From Myxococcales bacterium (GTDB taxonomy: Bacteria; Myxococcota_A; Bradymonadia; Bradymonadales; Bradymonadaceae), in NCBI GenBank assembly GCA_007119175.1, contig SKQC01000055.1:1-47278 (forward strand): a stretch of 47,278 nucleotides of DNA, given 5' to 3'. Positions 24,890-34,855 of this stretch are shown in pieces. A program made the translations under genes and the position numbers. The notes below the pieces were generated by a model. That model ran no database searches. It worked only from the letters and a program-made list of their open reading frames with translations, and was not told the origin of the DNA. Every line of letters starts with the position of its first letter. Within the stretch, counting starts at the first letter, position 1.

Positions 24890-26119
24890 TTATTCTCCTT
24901 CCCGTTGTTCTCCGGGAGTGATCCGGTCGATTTCGGCCGTTCGCTTTTGGTCGTTAATTTCGTCGACCTCCGGTATCTCGTCGACTTCTTCGACGGAGCT
25001 CGCCTCATCGAGATCGACGATCTGCTCTCCACCAGCGTAGTCGCGGGTTCGGTACCGCGTGACCCGTCCGATCTTGCGCACCACCTCGGCAATTCGCGAG
25101 GTGTCGTCGTAGATCGTGGAAACCACTCGGTGCAATTCGTCGCCTTCTGCAAATTGGCGCCGCAAATAATCGACGTAGCCCAACATGCTCGTCAACGGCT
25201 GGTTGAGTTCGTGAGCCGCCGCGCCGGCGACTTCGGCGACCACGGCCTGGCGCTGGGTATTTTCCAGTGCTTCCATCGCCTCGTGCAGCCGCTCCTCCAT
25301 GCGCATCTGTTGGCGAAGGTCGCTAAAGATTCCCACCGTGGCGATCTCCCGGTCGTCCTCGCACACCAGCGCAGCCGAAATCTCGACGGGAATCAACTCC
25401 CCCTCGCTGTCGACGACGACCTCGCGCAGCGATTCAATCATTCCGGTTCCGCCGTGGGCATCGGCGCGGATCATCTGCATGATTCTTTCCGCTCCCCCTG
25501 GCGGATATAGCCGGCGGACCGTGGTGCCGAGCACCTCGTCTTTCGACCACCCCAGGATCTCCTCCGCCGCCGGATTAAAGAGCACCATCTCGCCGGTGCG
25601 GCGTGCGACGACGATCGCATTGGGGCTGGCCTCGATGACCCGAACTAAGAAATCGAAAGTACGCATCGCCGACAGCCCATCAATCGAAGCGAGCCTGGAG
25701 GCCTTCGGCGCTCTGGGTTCGTGACTCTGCAGTTGCCACTGGACCCGACGCACCAACTCATCTTCCAGATTGTCGACAGCCACGGCATCGGCGACGCCCT
25801 GGGCCATGACCTCGTCGACGGAGATCACGTCGCCTTGCCCGTAGAGCGCGATCAATGGAACGCCAGCGACGGCCTCCACATCATTGCGAATTGCCAGCAG
25901 ATCGGCGGGTTCGATTGTATTTTCGCCGAGCCCTAAGATGATCACGTCCGGCACCTCGTGGCGTGCGTGCAACAAGGCCCGGCGAGCATCGGAAAAACAC
26001 TCCACCTGCCAATCATCACCTCCCATCACCGTCTCGATACGATCGAGAATAGTCGCGCGGGTATCGAGCACCCAGACTCCCTTTGCCGCGGATTGTGCCC
26101 CAGCCCCCTGGCCTCCCAT
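24890..26119 (-). CDS. Receiver-like/PAS/HisKA protein lacking the ATPase domain
   Basis: 409 residues. Residues about 10-130 resemble a receiver domain (VWVLDTRATILDRIETVM, VPDVIILGLGEN), but the expected phospho-acceptor Asp is Gly, so it is likely inactive. A PAS domain follows (VIEASPNAIVVARRTGEMV, GWSKDEVLGTTVRRLYPP), then a HisKA-type helix pair with the phosphorylatable histidine in AAAHELNQPLTSMLGYV. After about 60 more residues it ends in an acidic tail with no N, G1 or G2 box, so it cannot phosphorylate itself. GAGGAG precedes the ATG at 26119. The next gene, a complete kinase with a very similar H-box, starts one base after this stop. A heterodimer or trans-phosphorylation partner is the likely role. 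Confidence 0.82.
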   Translation of the reverse strand: MGGQGAGAQSAAKGVWVLDTRATILDRIETVMGGDDWQVECFSDARRALLHARHEVPDVIILGLGENTIEPADLLAIRNDVEAVAGVPLIALYGQGDVISVDEVMAQGVADAVAVDNLEDELVRRVQWQLQSHEPRAPKASRLASIDGLSAMRTFDFLVRVIEASPNAIVVARRTGEMVLFNPAAEEILGWSKDEVLGTTVRRLYPPGGAERIMQMIRADAHGGTGMIESLREVVVDSEGELIPVEISAALVCEDDREIATVGIFSDLRQQMRMEERLHEAMEALENTQRQAVVAEVAGAAAHELNQPLTSMLGYVDYLRRQFAEGDELHRVVSTIYDDTSRIAEVVRKIGRVTRYRTRDYAGGEQIVDLDEASSVEEVDEIPEVDEINDQKRTAEIDRITPGEQREGE

Positions 26120-26147
26120 AAACTCTCCTCTGATCGGCGCAATTCGT

Positions 26148-27788
26148 TTATTCACTCACTTCTTCGAGTATTTGTTCCGCAATAAATAATCCGTCCATAG
26201 CAGCACTGACGATACCTCCTCCATAACCAGCCCCTTCCCCGCAGGGATAGAGTCCGTTCACGGACTTCGACTGCAAGCTGTCCTCGTCGCGCACAATTCT
26301 GACCGGGGCGCTCGTCCGGGTTTCCACGCCCACCAAGAGTGCATCCTCGGTGATATATCCGGGCATCTTCTCGTCGAAATCGCCGAGCGCTCGCCTCAAC
26401 GACTCGGTGACGAAGTCGGGGTAACACCGGCCCAGATCGGCGGCCGCAATTCCCGGCTTATAGGTAGTTTCACGCACGTCCGTACTGGCCCGGCCCTCGA
26501 TAAAATCAGTGACCCGCTGGGCTGGCGCGATAAAACCGCCTCCTCCCAACTCAAAAGCACGGCGCTCGGCCTCGTGCTGAAACCCCATTCCCGCCAACAC
26601 ATCGTCTTCTTTTAATTCCAGGTCTCGGTAGGCGCCGAAATCCTCAGGGCGAACGGTGACCACCAGTGCCGAGTTTGCGAAATGGCCCCGTCGATTAGCG
26701 TGGCTCATTCCGTTGACGCAGATCCCGTCGGGCAGAGTATGAGAGGGCACAATCTGGCCTCCCGGACACATACAAAAGCTGTAGACGCCACGACGCTGTC
26801 CAGCATCGTCATAATTGGCGGCCAGCCGGTACTCCGCTGACGGCAATCCCTCTTCGTCGGCGTAACGCCCGTATTGAATTTCGTTGATGAGCGCCTGGCG
26901 GTGCTCGACACGAAACCCGACGGCAAACGCCTTTGGTTGCATCATCACCTCAATATCGACCAGATGGCGATACATCTCCCGTGCTGAATGGCCGACGGCG
27001 AGGATGATCCGATCGGCATCGACGACCTCGCCGTCGCGCAATTTCACGCCGGTCACCCGGCGCTCGCCCTGGGACTCCTTGACCACTAACTCCTGCACGA
27101 AGGCCCCGAAGCGCACCTGGCAGCCCACCTCGGTGAGTCGGGCGCGAAACGCCTTGCACAAACGCACGAGTCGGTCCGTTCCAAGGTGGGGCTTTCCCTT
27201 GATCAGAATCTCTTCGGGCCCGCCGAGTTCGACGATTGTCTCCAGGACATGGCGGCGGCGCACATCTTTGACGCGCGTATATAATTTGCCGTCCGACCAG
27301 GTCCCGGCGCCACCCTCGCCAAAGCAAATATTGCTGTCCGGGTCCAATTCTCCGTGATGCATCAGCCGCGAGACATCGCGCCCTCGCTTCTCCACGGGCT
27401 GACCGCGGTCTAAAAGAACCGTCTCCACACCGCTTCGCGCCAGACGATCAGCGCAAAATAAGCCACTGGGCCCGGCGCCGATGACGACGACGCGCTCATC
27501 GCGCTGCGGAGCAAATTCTCGGGGGGCTGCCGGTGGCTCAGGGATGGGGCGAACGCCACCGGGCAACGGATCACTGACGGCATCGGCATCGATCGTCACA
27601 TCGACGTTGAAGACTTCCTTCGGACGCCCCCGGGCATCGACACTGCTGCGAATTGGGATGACCTCGTGGATGACATCGCGGGGCACACCCAACCGACGAG
27701 CCGTCTCGTCAATCCGCGTCTCCTCATCGGCTCCCACCTCCACTCGCACCCCATCGACTCGCAACTGCCTGGTTGGCCTCTGCTCCAT
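26148..27788 (-). CDS. NAD(P)/FAD-dependent dehydrogenase (COG2509 type)
   Basis: 546 residues. An N-terminal segment (about 1-100) precedes the Rossmann dinucleotide motif VVVIGAGPSGLFCADRLARSG. Further markers are LDRGQPVEKRGRDVS, NICFGEGGAGTWSDGKLYTR, and the C-terminal FAD-binding GLYPCGEGAGYGGGIVSAAMDG. This matches a family of uncharacterised FAD-dependent dehydrogenases. It is soluble; the substrate is unknown. The ATG at 27788 gives the natural N terminus (MEQRPTRQLRV), with GGAG ten bases upstream. It lies 7 bp after the kinase gene and 28 bp before the receiver-like/PAS gene, so it is part of the same transcription unit. Confidence 0.87.
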   Translation of the reverse strand: MEQRPTRQLRVDGVRVEVGADEETRIDETARRLGVPRDVIHEVIPIRSSVDARGRPKEVFNVDVTIDADAVSDPLPGGVRPIPEPPAAPREFAPQRDERVVVIGAGPSGLFCADRLARSGVETVLLDRGQPVEKRGRDVSRLMHHGELDPDSNICFGEGGAGTWSDGKLYTRVKDVRRRHVLETIVELGGPEEILIKGKPHLGTDRLVRLCKAFRARLTEVGCQVRFGAFVQELVVKESQGERRVTGVKLRDGEVVDADRIILAVGHSAREMYRHLVDIEVMMQPKAFAVGFRVEHRQALINEIQYGRYADEEGLPSAEYRLAANYDDAGQRRGVYSFCMCPGGQIVPSHTLPDGICVNGMSHANRRGHFANSALVVTVRPEDFGAYRDLELKEDDVLAGMGFQHEAERRAFELGGGGFIAPAQRVTDFIEGRASTDVRETTYKPGIAAADLGRCYPDFVTESLRRALGDFDEKMPGYITEDALLVGVETRTSAPVRIVRDEDSLQSKSVNGLYPCGEGAGYGGGIVSAAMDGLFIAEQILEEVSE

Positions 27789-27795
27789 GAGATGC

Positions 27796-30700
27796 TCACT
27801 CCTCGACCGGCGGCAACAATCCGGTGGCGCCGCACTCATAGGCCACCTGACGACCGCGCTGAAGTAGCGCCGGCCCCAGCTCCTTTAGCTGCAAAGTGAT
27901 CATCAAATCGCCGAGTGACATCAAAATTTCGGCGCGATCGACGACAAAATCCTCTCGTCGTTCAAAGGCCTTGACCGTTGATTCAATCTGCTCCACTAAC
28001 CCCGCCTTCACCTCTCGATTGCTGAGCATCAAGCTTCCCAGCAAAATGGCCACCTTTTCTCGGTAGCCGGGATGGCCGAGCCGGTTTGCGAAATACATCG
28101 CCTGCTGAGCCCGGCGTCGGGACTGCGTCGAACTGCCGAGATCGGCCAATACCCAGGAGAGCTGAAATAAAACCTCGATAAAGTGATGGGGAGCGTCACT
28201 GCCAGCCAATAATAGCAGCGAATTGCTCAACAATTTCTGAGCCTCTACTGGCTTTTCCATGCGGCGAAGTTCCGTCCCGTGGTAAAGAAGCACAGTCCCC
28301 TTCGCGACCGGATCTCCGCGGGTACCGGCCAGTTGTTCGGCCCGTTCAAAGGTCTGCATCGCCTTCTCACTGCGCCCCTGTACGGCGTCGAGTCGCGCCA
28401 TGGAGGTCAAAATCTCCACACGGCGCTGCGGAATCAACGCCCCGCCAGTGGTTGCCAGACATTGCTTCAGTGCCTGAAGTGCTTCGTCAATCTTACCGGC
28501 GCTCGCATCCAATATGGCGCCAAATACGACCACCTCCACCCCCTGCGCCAATTGTGGCATCGAGGTACAGAGTCGATCTACACACTGGCGGGCATCGTCG
28601 ATTTTGCCCATCGCATACGCCCCGTATGCGGCGTCGATTCCGACACGGTAAATCAACCACTCGCGCTCGCTTTCTTCGGCCAATTCAATTGCCCGCTCCA
28701 GACTCTCCTGACAGCTCTCAGGGTCGAATCCGGCCAGTCGAGCCCGGGCGAGTTTGCCGTGCAACAAAGCCCGGTCTTCGATCCCGACCGCGCCGTCGAG
28801 CGCCAGTTTATAAAGGTCAGCGCCAGCACTATCGCCTCCTCGCCACAGAGCGTGATCGGCGGCGATCTCATAAAATGCTGCCGACCGTTCATGGTGTCCC
28901 CCGTCGCGCAGGTGGGTGGCCGCCTCCAGCGCATCGCCCCGGCCATGCTGCCAGTCTCGGGCCAACTCCTCGCCGATGCGCCGATGCAATGCCCGGGCCC
29001 ACTCGGGACTGAGCATATCAATGACCGCCTCGGCAAGTTCGCGATGAACCACGCGCAAATAGCGCCCCTCCGGCGTCAAATCCATCTTCACCAGATGCCG
29101 CCACTGCACGGTACGAAGGGTCTGTTCTGCCTCTTCCGACGAGCTTCCGCCGCGCTCCAATAACCGACGGGCGCTCCGCCACGACAACGGTCGCCCTATC
29201 AGAGCCAGCAACTCAAGACACTCCCTCCCGGACGCCCCGACAGCCGTGATTCGACGTCTGAGCGACTCACGCAGCGACGTCGGAACTCCGGCGGCCTCGA
29301 TATCATCGACCCGGGCCTTCCATTGGCGCACTGAATCTCGCCACAACATCCCGCCGTCGATCAGAAAACGGCATAATTCCTCGATATAGGCGGGGCGTCC
29401 CTGAGAGGCCTTAGCCACCGCTTCAATCCAGGATAGGCTCAACCCTGAAATACCGAGTTGCTCACATAAAAACGCCTCGACATCGCCCTTTCCCACTCCC
29501 TCGATGGGAAGAACTTGAACGCCTTTTTGGCGGGAAAACCGCCGGTAAAACTCACCGCGTCTCGTCGTCGCTACGATCGCCGGCCGGGGATCGCCATCGG
29601 CAGCGCCGTACCACTCATAAAGAACCTCCCGAGACTCCGCGTCGGCGCGATCGATATCGTCGATAAAATAAACGACCTTCTGATTGACCAGAATGCCGAC
29701 TGTGTCTTCCAGCGCCTGACGCAGCCACCCCGCGTCGACCAACTCTGCGCCGGAAGCATCGTCTCCGGCACCAATTAGCGTCAAAGCGCGCTGAATACAC
29801 AATGGCACATCGTATTTTTCAACGGCCAGCACCCCATGGCTCTGAGCTACTTCGACCAGCCGCTCGACCATCTTGGTGAGGACGGCGTAGGGGCCGTCGC
29901 CGTCTTCGCATTTGAGCGACAATACCAGGTGCCCGCTCAATTTCGACGACGCCTGAACATCATGTAAGAGGCGGCTCTTTCCCACCCCGCGATTGCCACG
30001 GACCAGGTACATCTGCCCCTTCCCCTGGTCCTCGGCCATCGACAACCACTCCAAAAGCAGGTCGTCTTCGTCGATGCGGCGCGACAAGATCCCGCGCTCG
30101 AAATACCCGCGTATCACCGGTGCCGCCGACACATCGAGCGAGTTGGCCATCTGACCTACGGAGCGCTTTTCCAGTGCTCCGGAATCGGCTGCCAGCGCCT
30201 GCAGCGCCTCCCCGGCGTCGGCATAATCAATATCCGGCACCTGGCGCAGCAGCGCCATCGTAAACCGGCTCAACTCAAGGGGGACATCTTCGTTTAAACG
30301 ATGGGGGTCCGGGGGACGAAAATCCTCTTCCGTCGGCGGCGGATCTTTTTTGCTTCGCGGCCCAAACGGCAATACACCACATAGCGCATAATAAAGAGTG
30401 ACCCCGAGACTATATAAATCAGAACGCGTCTCCGCCTTCTCGCCGCGAATGATCTCGGGCGCCATATATGACCGGGTTCCTCCACGCAGTGTGTCGCGTT
30501 TCGGATTCATGCTGGAGAGACCAAAGTCGACGAGCTTGATCATAGGCCGCGCTGACGCATCGTCGAGCCACAGCATCATGACATTGGCCGGCTTGATATC
30601 GCGGTGAATCATTCCCATCGCGTGCAGATACGACAGCCCCTGTAAAATCTGCAGGGTAGGATCGATCAGCGCTTCCGGCTCCAATAAAGCCCGGGCGTCC

Positions 30701-31026
30701 TGCAGGCTGAAACCGTCGATATATTCTTCGGCCAAAAAGACGCCCCCGTCGGGCAGACTTCCGTAGTCGTAGACCCGGACGAGATTCGGATGATCCAATT
30801 TGGATAAAATCTCAAACTCTCGGCGAAGCATCTTCCCCTGGACCGTCTCGCAGGCCTCGGCAGACAACACCTTCAGGGCGACCTCTCGATAGTCACGGCG
30901 AAGATCTTCGGCGAGATAGACCGAGCCGCCCGCTCCTCGCCCCAGCGGCTTTCGATAAGCATATCGGCCCGCAAAGATCTTGGTCGCCTTTCCCCTCTTA
31001 TCACGATTTTTCGGGCGTTGGCTCAT
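27796..31026 (-). CDS. Ser/Thr protein kinase with ATPase and TPR regions
   Basis: 1076 residues. The kinase domain (about 18-285) is complete: glycine loop LGRGAGGSVYLAE, catalytic HRDIKPANVM, DFGLSSMN in the DFG position, and the APEI motif. An AAA-type NTPase follows, with P-loop YLVRGNRGVGKSRLL and Walker B VVYFIDDIDRAD (about 375-480). The C-terminal 450 residues are helical repeats of TPR type. This PknK-like architecture resembles signal-dependent regulators in Myxococcota. There is no membrane helix. The ATG at 31026 lacks an obvious ribosome-binding site, and the frame is open for 43 codons upstream. It heads the minus-strand signalling run to 23.5 kb. Confidence 0.92.
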   Translation of the reverse strand: MSQRPKNRDKRGKATKIFAGRYAYRKPLGRGAGGSVYLAEDLRRDYREVALKVLSAEACETVQGKMLRREFEILSKLDHPNLVRVYDYGSLPDGGVFLAEEYIDGFSLQDARALLEPEALIDPTLQILQGLSYLHAMGMIHRDIKPANVMMLWLDDASARPMIKLVDFGLSSMNPKRDTLRGGTRSYMAPEIIRGEKAETRSDLYSLGVTLYYALCGVLPFGPRSKKDPPPTEEDFRPPDPHRLNEDVPLELSRFTMALLRQVPDIDYADAGEALQALAADSGALEKRSVGQMANSLDVSAAPVIRGYFERGILSRRIDEDDLLLEWLSMAEDQGKGQMYLVRGNRGVGKSRLLHDVQASSKLSGHLVLSLKCEDGDGPYAVLTKMVERLVEVAQSHGVLAVEKYDVPLCIQRALTLIGAGDDASGAELVDAGWLRQALEDTVGILVNQKVVYFIDDIDRADAESREVLYEWYGAADGDPRPAIVATTRRGEFYRRFSRQKGVQVLPIEGVGKGDVEAFLCEQLGISGLSLSWIEAVAKASQGRPAYIEELCRFLIDGGMLWRDSVRQWKARVDDIEAAGVPTSLRESLRRRITAVGASGRECLELLALIGRPLSWRSARRLLERGGSSSEEAEQTLRTVQWRHLVKMDLTPEGRYLRVVHRELAEAVIDMLSPEWARALHRRIGEELARDWQHGRGDALEAATHLRDGGHHERSAAFYEIAADHALWRGGDSAGADLYKLALDGAVGIEDRALLHGKLARARLAGFDPESCQESLERAIELAEESEREWLIYRVGIDAAYGAYAMGKIDDARQCVDRLCTSMPQLAQGVEVVVFGAILDASAGKIDEALQALKQCLATTGGALIPQRRVEILTSMARLDAVQGRSEKAMQTFERAEQLAGTRGDPVAKGTVLLYHGTELRRMEKPVEAQKLLSNSLLLLAGSDAPHHFIEVLFQLSWVLADLGSSTQSRRRAQQAMYFANRLGHPGYREKVAILLGSLMLSNREVKAGLVEQIESTVKAFERREDFVVDRAEILMSLGDLMITLQLKELGPALLQRGRQVAYECGATGLLPPVEE

Positions 31027-31510
31027 ATTTTTTATGGTTCGTAGACTGGCTGATATGACGATATCCGCGCGATAATAGGGCCAAAGTTTTTGCACTTCGA
31101 GTACCGTCGCGGTGTCGCTTCCCCCCACCATGCCACGGGCGCCCCGGTTCCTCAATGGCGCTTCTCAACCTGTAGCGGGTAAAGAGTTACAAGATCCCCC
31201 TTTCCAATCCCAAAAAATAAGCCATACTTTTCAAGAGGTTATACACGTAACCGATTATTATTCATCGGCCGTGGAAATGACATTGATACTCTCCGTTGTT
31301 TTCTACGGTGATGATCCGCTTTGTGAATGGCAATGGCTTTATCTGACGCCCCCGACAGGCGTCTTCTTGGTCTGAGTAGATACGAATGATTCGTCGGAAA
31401 ACTTAGTGGTACTCGTCATCGTCACGCACTGGCTCAAAATCTAGTCGACGGCGCGCGGTGGTGAGTTTCTGGTATTGGATCGCCACGATTTTTTCGCGTG
31501 AGTCATTGTT
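31027..31510. other. Divergent intergenic region, no gene seen
   Basis: 484 bp between the divergent kinase and penicillin-binding-protein genes, with an AT-richer centre. It contains a 5-bp-arm palindrome GGTTA-TACACG-TAACC at 31237-31252 and a hairpin GACGCC/GGCGTC at 31345-31363. Promoters for both genes should lie here, but no confident -35/-10 pair was found. Short frames inside are not supported. Confidence 0.5.
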
Positions 31511-34500
31511 ATGCTCGTATTTGCCCGCGGTCATCTTCTGTGGTCTGCCTGCCTCCTCATTGGCGCCATCGCTTCAGTGGCAACAGCGCACCTCCTTCAA
31601 CAGGAATTCGAGACCTCACGGTATCAGGCCCGAATTATAGCCGATGAGGCCAGCCACCACTTTTTCTGGCTCCACGAGGGCCCCGGCAGTCGACGTCCTG
31701 CCGCGCCGGATGGTCCGTTTGACCGACAACGCGGATATACAGAAATTCCCCATTGGACTGAGCGCCTGGTTGGGCGAGATTACGAGGTGACCTGGCAGAC
31801 AGGAGTCTCATCGCGCTCTGTACAGGCCACGCAGGCGGGCCTTTATCCCATCTACGATCCGGCACCTCAGGCCGGTTTGACGATCGTCACCGATGACGGC
31901 GCGATTGTGCATGATCATCGCACGCCGACGGAGGTCTTCGAGGACTTCGATGAGCTGCCTGCGTTATTGGTCGATACTCTTTTATTTATCGAAAATCGCG
32001 AGTTGCTCCAGCCCGGCTACGACTATCGCAATCCCGCCGTCGAGTGGCGGCGCTTCGCCTCCGCCACAGCCGCCCTGGCCGGCCGCGAGATGGGGGTGGT
32101 CGACGACCACTTCGGTGGTAGCACGTTGGCCACACAGATCGAAAAATTTCGCCACTCTTCACGGGGAATCACGGACGACGAAGCCGAGAAAGCCCGGCAA
32201 ATGCTCTCGGCCTCGCTGCGCGCCTATCAAGACGGGCCACGCACCGGCGAACGCCGCCGCTCCATTGTCCTCGATTACGTCAATGCTGTCCCGCTGGCGG
32301 CGTCGCCGGGCTATGGCGAGGTGCAAGGCGTTGCCGACGGCCTTCGGGTCTGGTTCGGCGCCGACCCACAGGCTGTAGTTCACAGCCTTGAGATTCTTGC
32401 CATGCCGTCGTTGCATTCCGGAAAGGGGCCATCGGCAATATCCCCCGATTACCTTCACCACGCCACTCATTACCGCATGGTCTTGAGCCTATTTTTGGCC
32501 CAGCGCCGACCGACCCTTTATTTGCTTGAGCGTCCCGATCTGCTCCACGGACTGACCGATAATTTTGCCCGAATCCTCGCCAACGAAGGACAAATAAGCC
32601 CGGCCCTTCGCGACGCAGTTCTTCTCGCGGAGCCACAGGTGCTACCCATGGCACCGGCCCATATACGCCCCGATTTCGCTCGCCGAAAAGCCGTCGATGC
32701 CGTTCGCGGCTCGCTTCGCGAGGCTCTCGACGTCCCCACCCTCTATGAGCTCGACCGCCACGACCTCACCGTTCAGAGCACCATCGACGGACGAGCTCAG
32801 GATAGAATCGACGAAAAAATCCAGCGCATCACAGATCCCGAATTTCTCGAAGAGAACGGGTTATTCGGCCACCGCCTGCTTCGCGACGGCGATCCCATCG
32901 AGGAGTTGACCGCCAGTTTTACCCTCTTTGAGCGGACACCTCAGGGCAATGCGCTGCGCGTACTGGCGGACAATCACGACCAGCCGCTCAACATCAATGA
33001 GCATATCAAACTGGACCTGGGCTCGACGGCTAAATTGCGCACTCTGGTCACGTACCTGGAGCTCATCGCCGAATTGCACGAGGCGATGGCCAATATGCCG
33101 AAAGAAGAACTCGAAGAAATCTCACAAACCGCTCCCGATGGCCTGCGGCGATGGACCGCAGCCCGCCTGGCCACCGACCCGGACCTGTCCATCGAAGAAT
33201 TGCTCAACGCCGCCATGGAGCGGGAATACTCCGCCGACCCGAACACAGCCTTTTTTACCGGCGGCGGGATGCATCGCTTCTCCAATTTTGAGGGCCGTCG
33301 CAACCACACACAATCGGTCCAGGAGGCCTTTCGGCACTCCGTAAACCTGGTCTTCATCCACATGATGCAAGACATCGCCGATCACTTCATCTGGCTCGAT
33401 CCAGAGCGCGTCGAAGCCGTGCTCGGCAGTGAGGACACCGATGAGCGGCGCTACCTTTTGTCGCGCTTTGCCGAACGCGAGGGCATTACGTTTCAAAGCG
33501 ATTTTCTGGACCGATATATAGAGCTGGCGCCCGAGGAGATTGCAGCAGCCGTGGTAGATGATCGCTCGTTGAGCGACGAGAGCCTGGCCATGATAGCGAT
33601 GAGCTTTTCCGACCAGACTCAAAATGGTCTGAGAGAATTCGTTACTCGCCACGGCGAAGCTGAACCCGACGACGCCCGGCTTAAGCGTTGGTGGCGCGAC
33701 TACTCCCCGGAGGCCCTTTCGTGGCAGGATCGAGGCTACCTGACACGCATCCACCCGCTGGAGTTGTGGACCGCCGCCTGGCTTCGCGAACACCCGCAGG
33801 CGACCCGCGCCGAAGCAATCGTCGCCTCCCGCGAGGTTCGTCAGCACGTCTACCAATGGTTATTTCGCACTCGCCACCGGGGACGACAGGACCAGCGGAT
33901 CCGAACGCTGCTGGAAGTCGAGGCCTTCGATCAAATCCATAGCGCCTGGACGCGGTTGGGATATCCATTCGGCGGACTTACACCGTCGCTGGCCACGAGC
34001 ATCGGCTCCAGCGCCGACCGCCCAACTGCCCTCGCCGAATTGGTGGGCATCCTCGCCGCCGGTGGACTGCGTTTTCCGAATTACCGAGTCTCTGCGCTGA
34101 TCGCCGGGCCGGACACCCCCTACGAGACCCGTTTTGAACGACGCAATGCCGACCCGGAACGAGTGCTTCCCGAAGCGGTCGCCGCGACGGCCCATCGGGC
34201 CCTGATCGACGTCGTGGAAAACGGCACCGGCCGCCGTCTGGCCGGTGTCACGCACGACAGCGACGGTCATCCCCGGCGCATCGGAGGAAAAACGGGAACT
34301 GGCGACCACGACCATAAAATCTTTGATGGGCTTCGCCTGGTAGAATCCCGTCCAGTTCATCGCACGGCGACCTTTGTCTTCGTCATCGATGAGCGATTCT
34401 TCGGCACACTGACCGTCTTCGTTTCCGGCGAGCAAGCCGGTGAGTTTCGATTTACCAGCGCCCTTCCCACAACCCTGTTGGGTGTGATTTATCCGGCGCT

Positions 34501-34855
34501 GGAGGAAATGATGGAGCGAACAAAGCCCGGAGACTCTATAGTGAGAGTCACCGACCCGGGCGGAACGCTCGCCGTTGCCGCTCGCGGTGGCACATCAGAT
34601 CAGATCCGACGGGCCGCCGCGACCTCCCGACCGAGCGATGACATCACACCGCCTCCCTTTGACTGGGCGCGACTCGGCGAGCTGGAGCAACGCCCCGACA
34701 ACTCGCTTCTGCCGGACTCCCCGGAGGTCTACCAACCGCGGCTGGACTGGATGGAATTATTTCAACCGCCGGCCGACGAACCGTCCGCCCCCGATCAGGA
34801 CCTGAGCGCCGATGCCCAGTCGGATCGAGCCGACACCTTTATTCACCCTTCATGA
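31511..34855 (+). CDS. Divergent class A penicillin-binding protein (GT51 plus transpeptidase)
   Basis: 1114 residues; a bifunctional peptidoglycan synthase anchored by an N-terminal helix (LLWSACLLIGAIASVATA). The glycosyltransferase part (about 155-300) keeps the catalytic Glu in FIENREL, GGSTLATQIEKF in place of GGSTITQQ, and RRSIVLDYVNAVPL. The transpeptidase domain has all three active-site motifs: STAK at 505-508, SVN at 610-612 and KTG at 927-929. A large insertion (about 300 residues) separates SVN from KTG. The C-terminal tail is Pro/Asp-rich. It should build septal or lateral cell wall; the divergence suggests a specialised role. Its end overlaps the convergent S41 peptidase gene by 13 bp. 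Confidence 0.85.
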   Translation: MLVFARGHLLWSACLLIGAIASVATAHLLQQEFETSRYQARIIADEASHHFFWLHEGPGSRRPAAPDGPFDRQRGYTEIPHWTERLVGRDYEVTWQTGVSSRSVQATQAGLYPIYDPAPQAGLTIVTDDGAIVHDHRTPTEVFEDFDELPALLVDTLLFIENRELLQPGYDYRNPAVEWRRFASATAALAGREMGVVDDHFGGSTLATQIEKFRHSSRGITDDEAEKARQMLSASLRAYQDGPRTGERRRSIVLDYVNAVPLAASPGYGEVQGVADGLRVWFGADPQAVVHSLEILAMPSLHSGKGPSAISPDYLHHATHYRMVLSLFLAQRRPTLYLLERPDLLHGLTDNFARILANEGQISPALRDAVLLAEPQVLPMAPAHIRPDFARRKAVDAVRGSLREALDVPTLYELDRHDLTVQSTIDGRAQDRIDEKIQRITDPEFLEENGLFGHRLLRDGDPIEELTASFTLFERTPQGNALRVLADNHDQPLNINEHIKLDLGSTAKLRTLVTYLELIAELHEAMANMPKEELEEISQTAPDGLRRWTAARLATDPDLSIEELLNAAMEREYSADPNTAFFTGGGMHRFSNFEGRRNHTQSVQEAFRHSVNLVFIHMMQDIADHFIWLDPERVEAVLGSEDTDERRYLLSRFAEREGITFQSDFLDRYIELAPEEIAAAVVDDRSLSDESLAMIAMSFSDQTQNGLREFVTRHGEAEPDDARLKRWWRDYSPEALSWQDRGYLTRIHPLELWTAAWLREHPQATRAEAIVASREVRQHVYQWLFRTRHRGRQDQRIRTLLEVEAFDQIHSAWTRLGYPFGGLTPSLATSIGSSADRPTALAELVGILAAGGLRFPNYRVSALIAGPDTPYETRFERRNADPERVLPEAVAATAHRALIDVVENGTGRRLAGVTHDSDGHPRRIGGKTGTGDHDHKIFDGLRLVESRPVHRTATFVFVIDERFFGTLTVFVSGEQAGEFRFTSALPTTLLGVIYPALEEMMERTKPGDSIVRVTDPGGTLAVAARGGTSDQIRRAAATSRPSDDITPPPFDWARLGELEQRPDNSLLPDSPEVYQPRLDWMELFQPPADEPSAPDQDLSADAQSDRADTFIHPS

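Noticed and set aside
24889-25152. Upstream extension of the complete histidine-kinase frame by 88 codons
   Set aside because: It lies wholly within the preceding gene in another frame, while AAGGAG supports the ATG at 24888.
24905-25510. 201-codon plus-strand open frame opposite the receiver-like/PAS gene
   Set aside because: Antisense to a well-supported gene and without a start context.
28279-29163. 294-codon plus-strand open frame inside the kinase gene
   Set aside because: Antisense shadow of the TPR region; its sequence shows no recognisable domain.
31345-31363. GACGCC/GGCGTC hairpin considered as a terminator
   Set aside because: No gene ends nearby on either strand and only a weak T-rich stretch follows.
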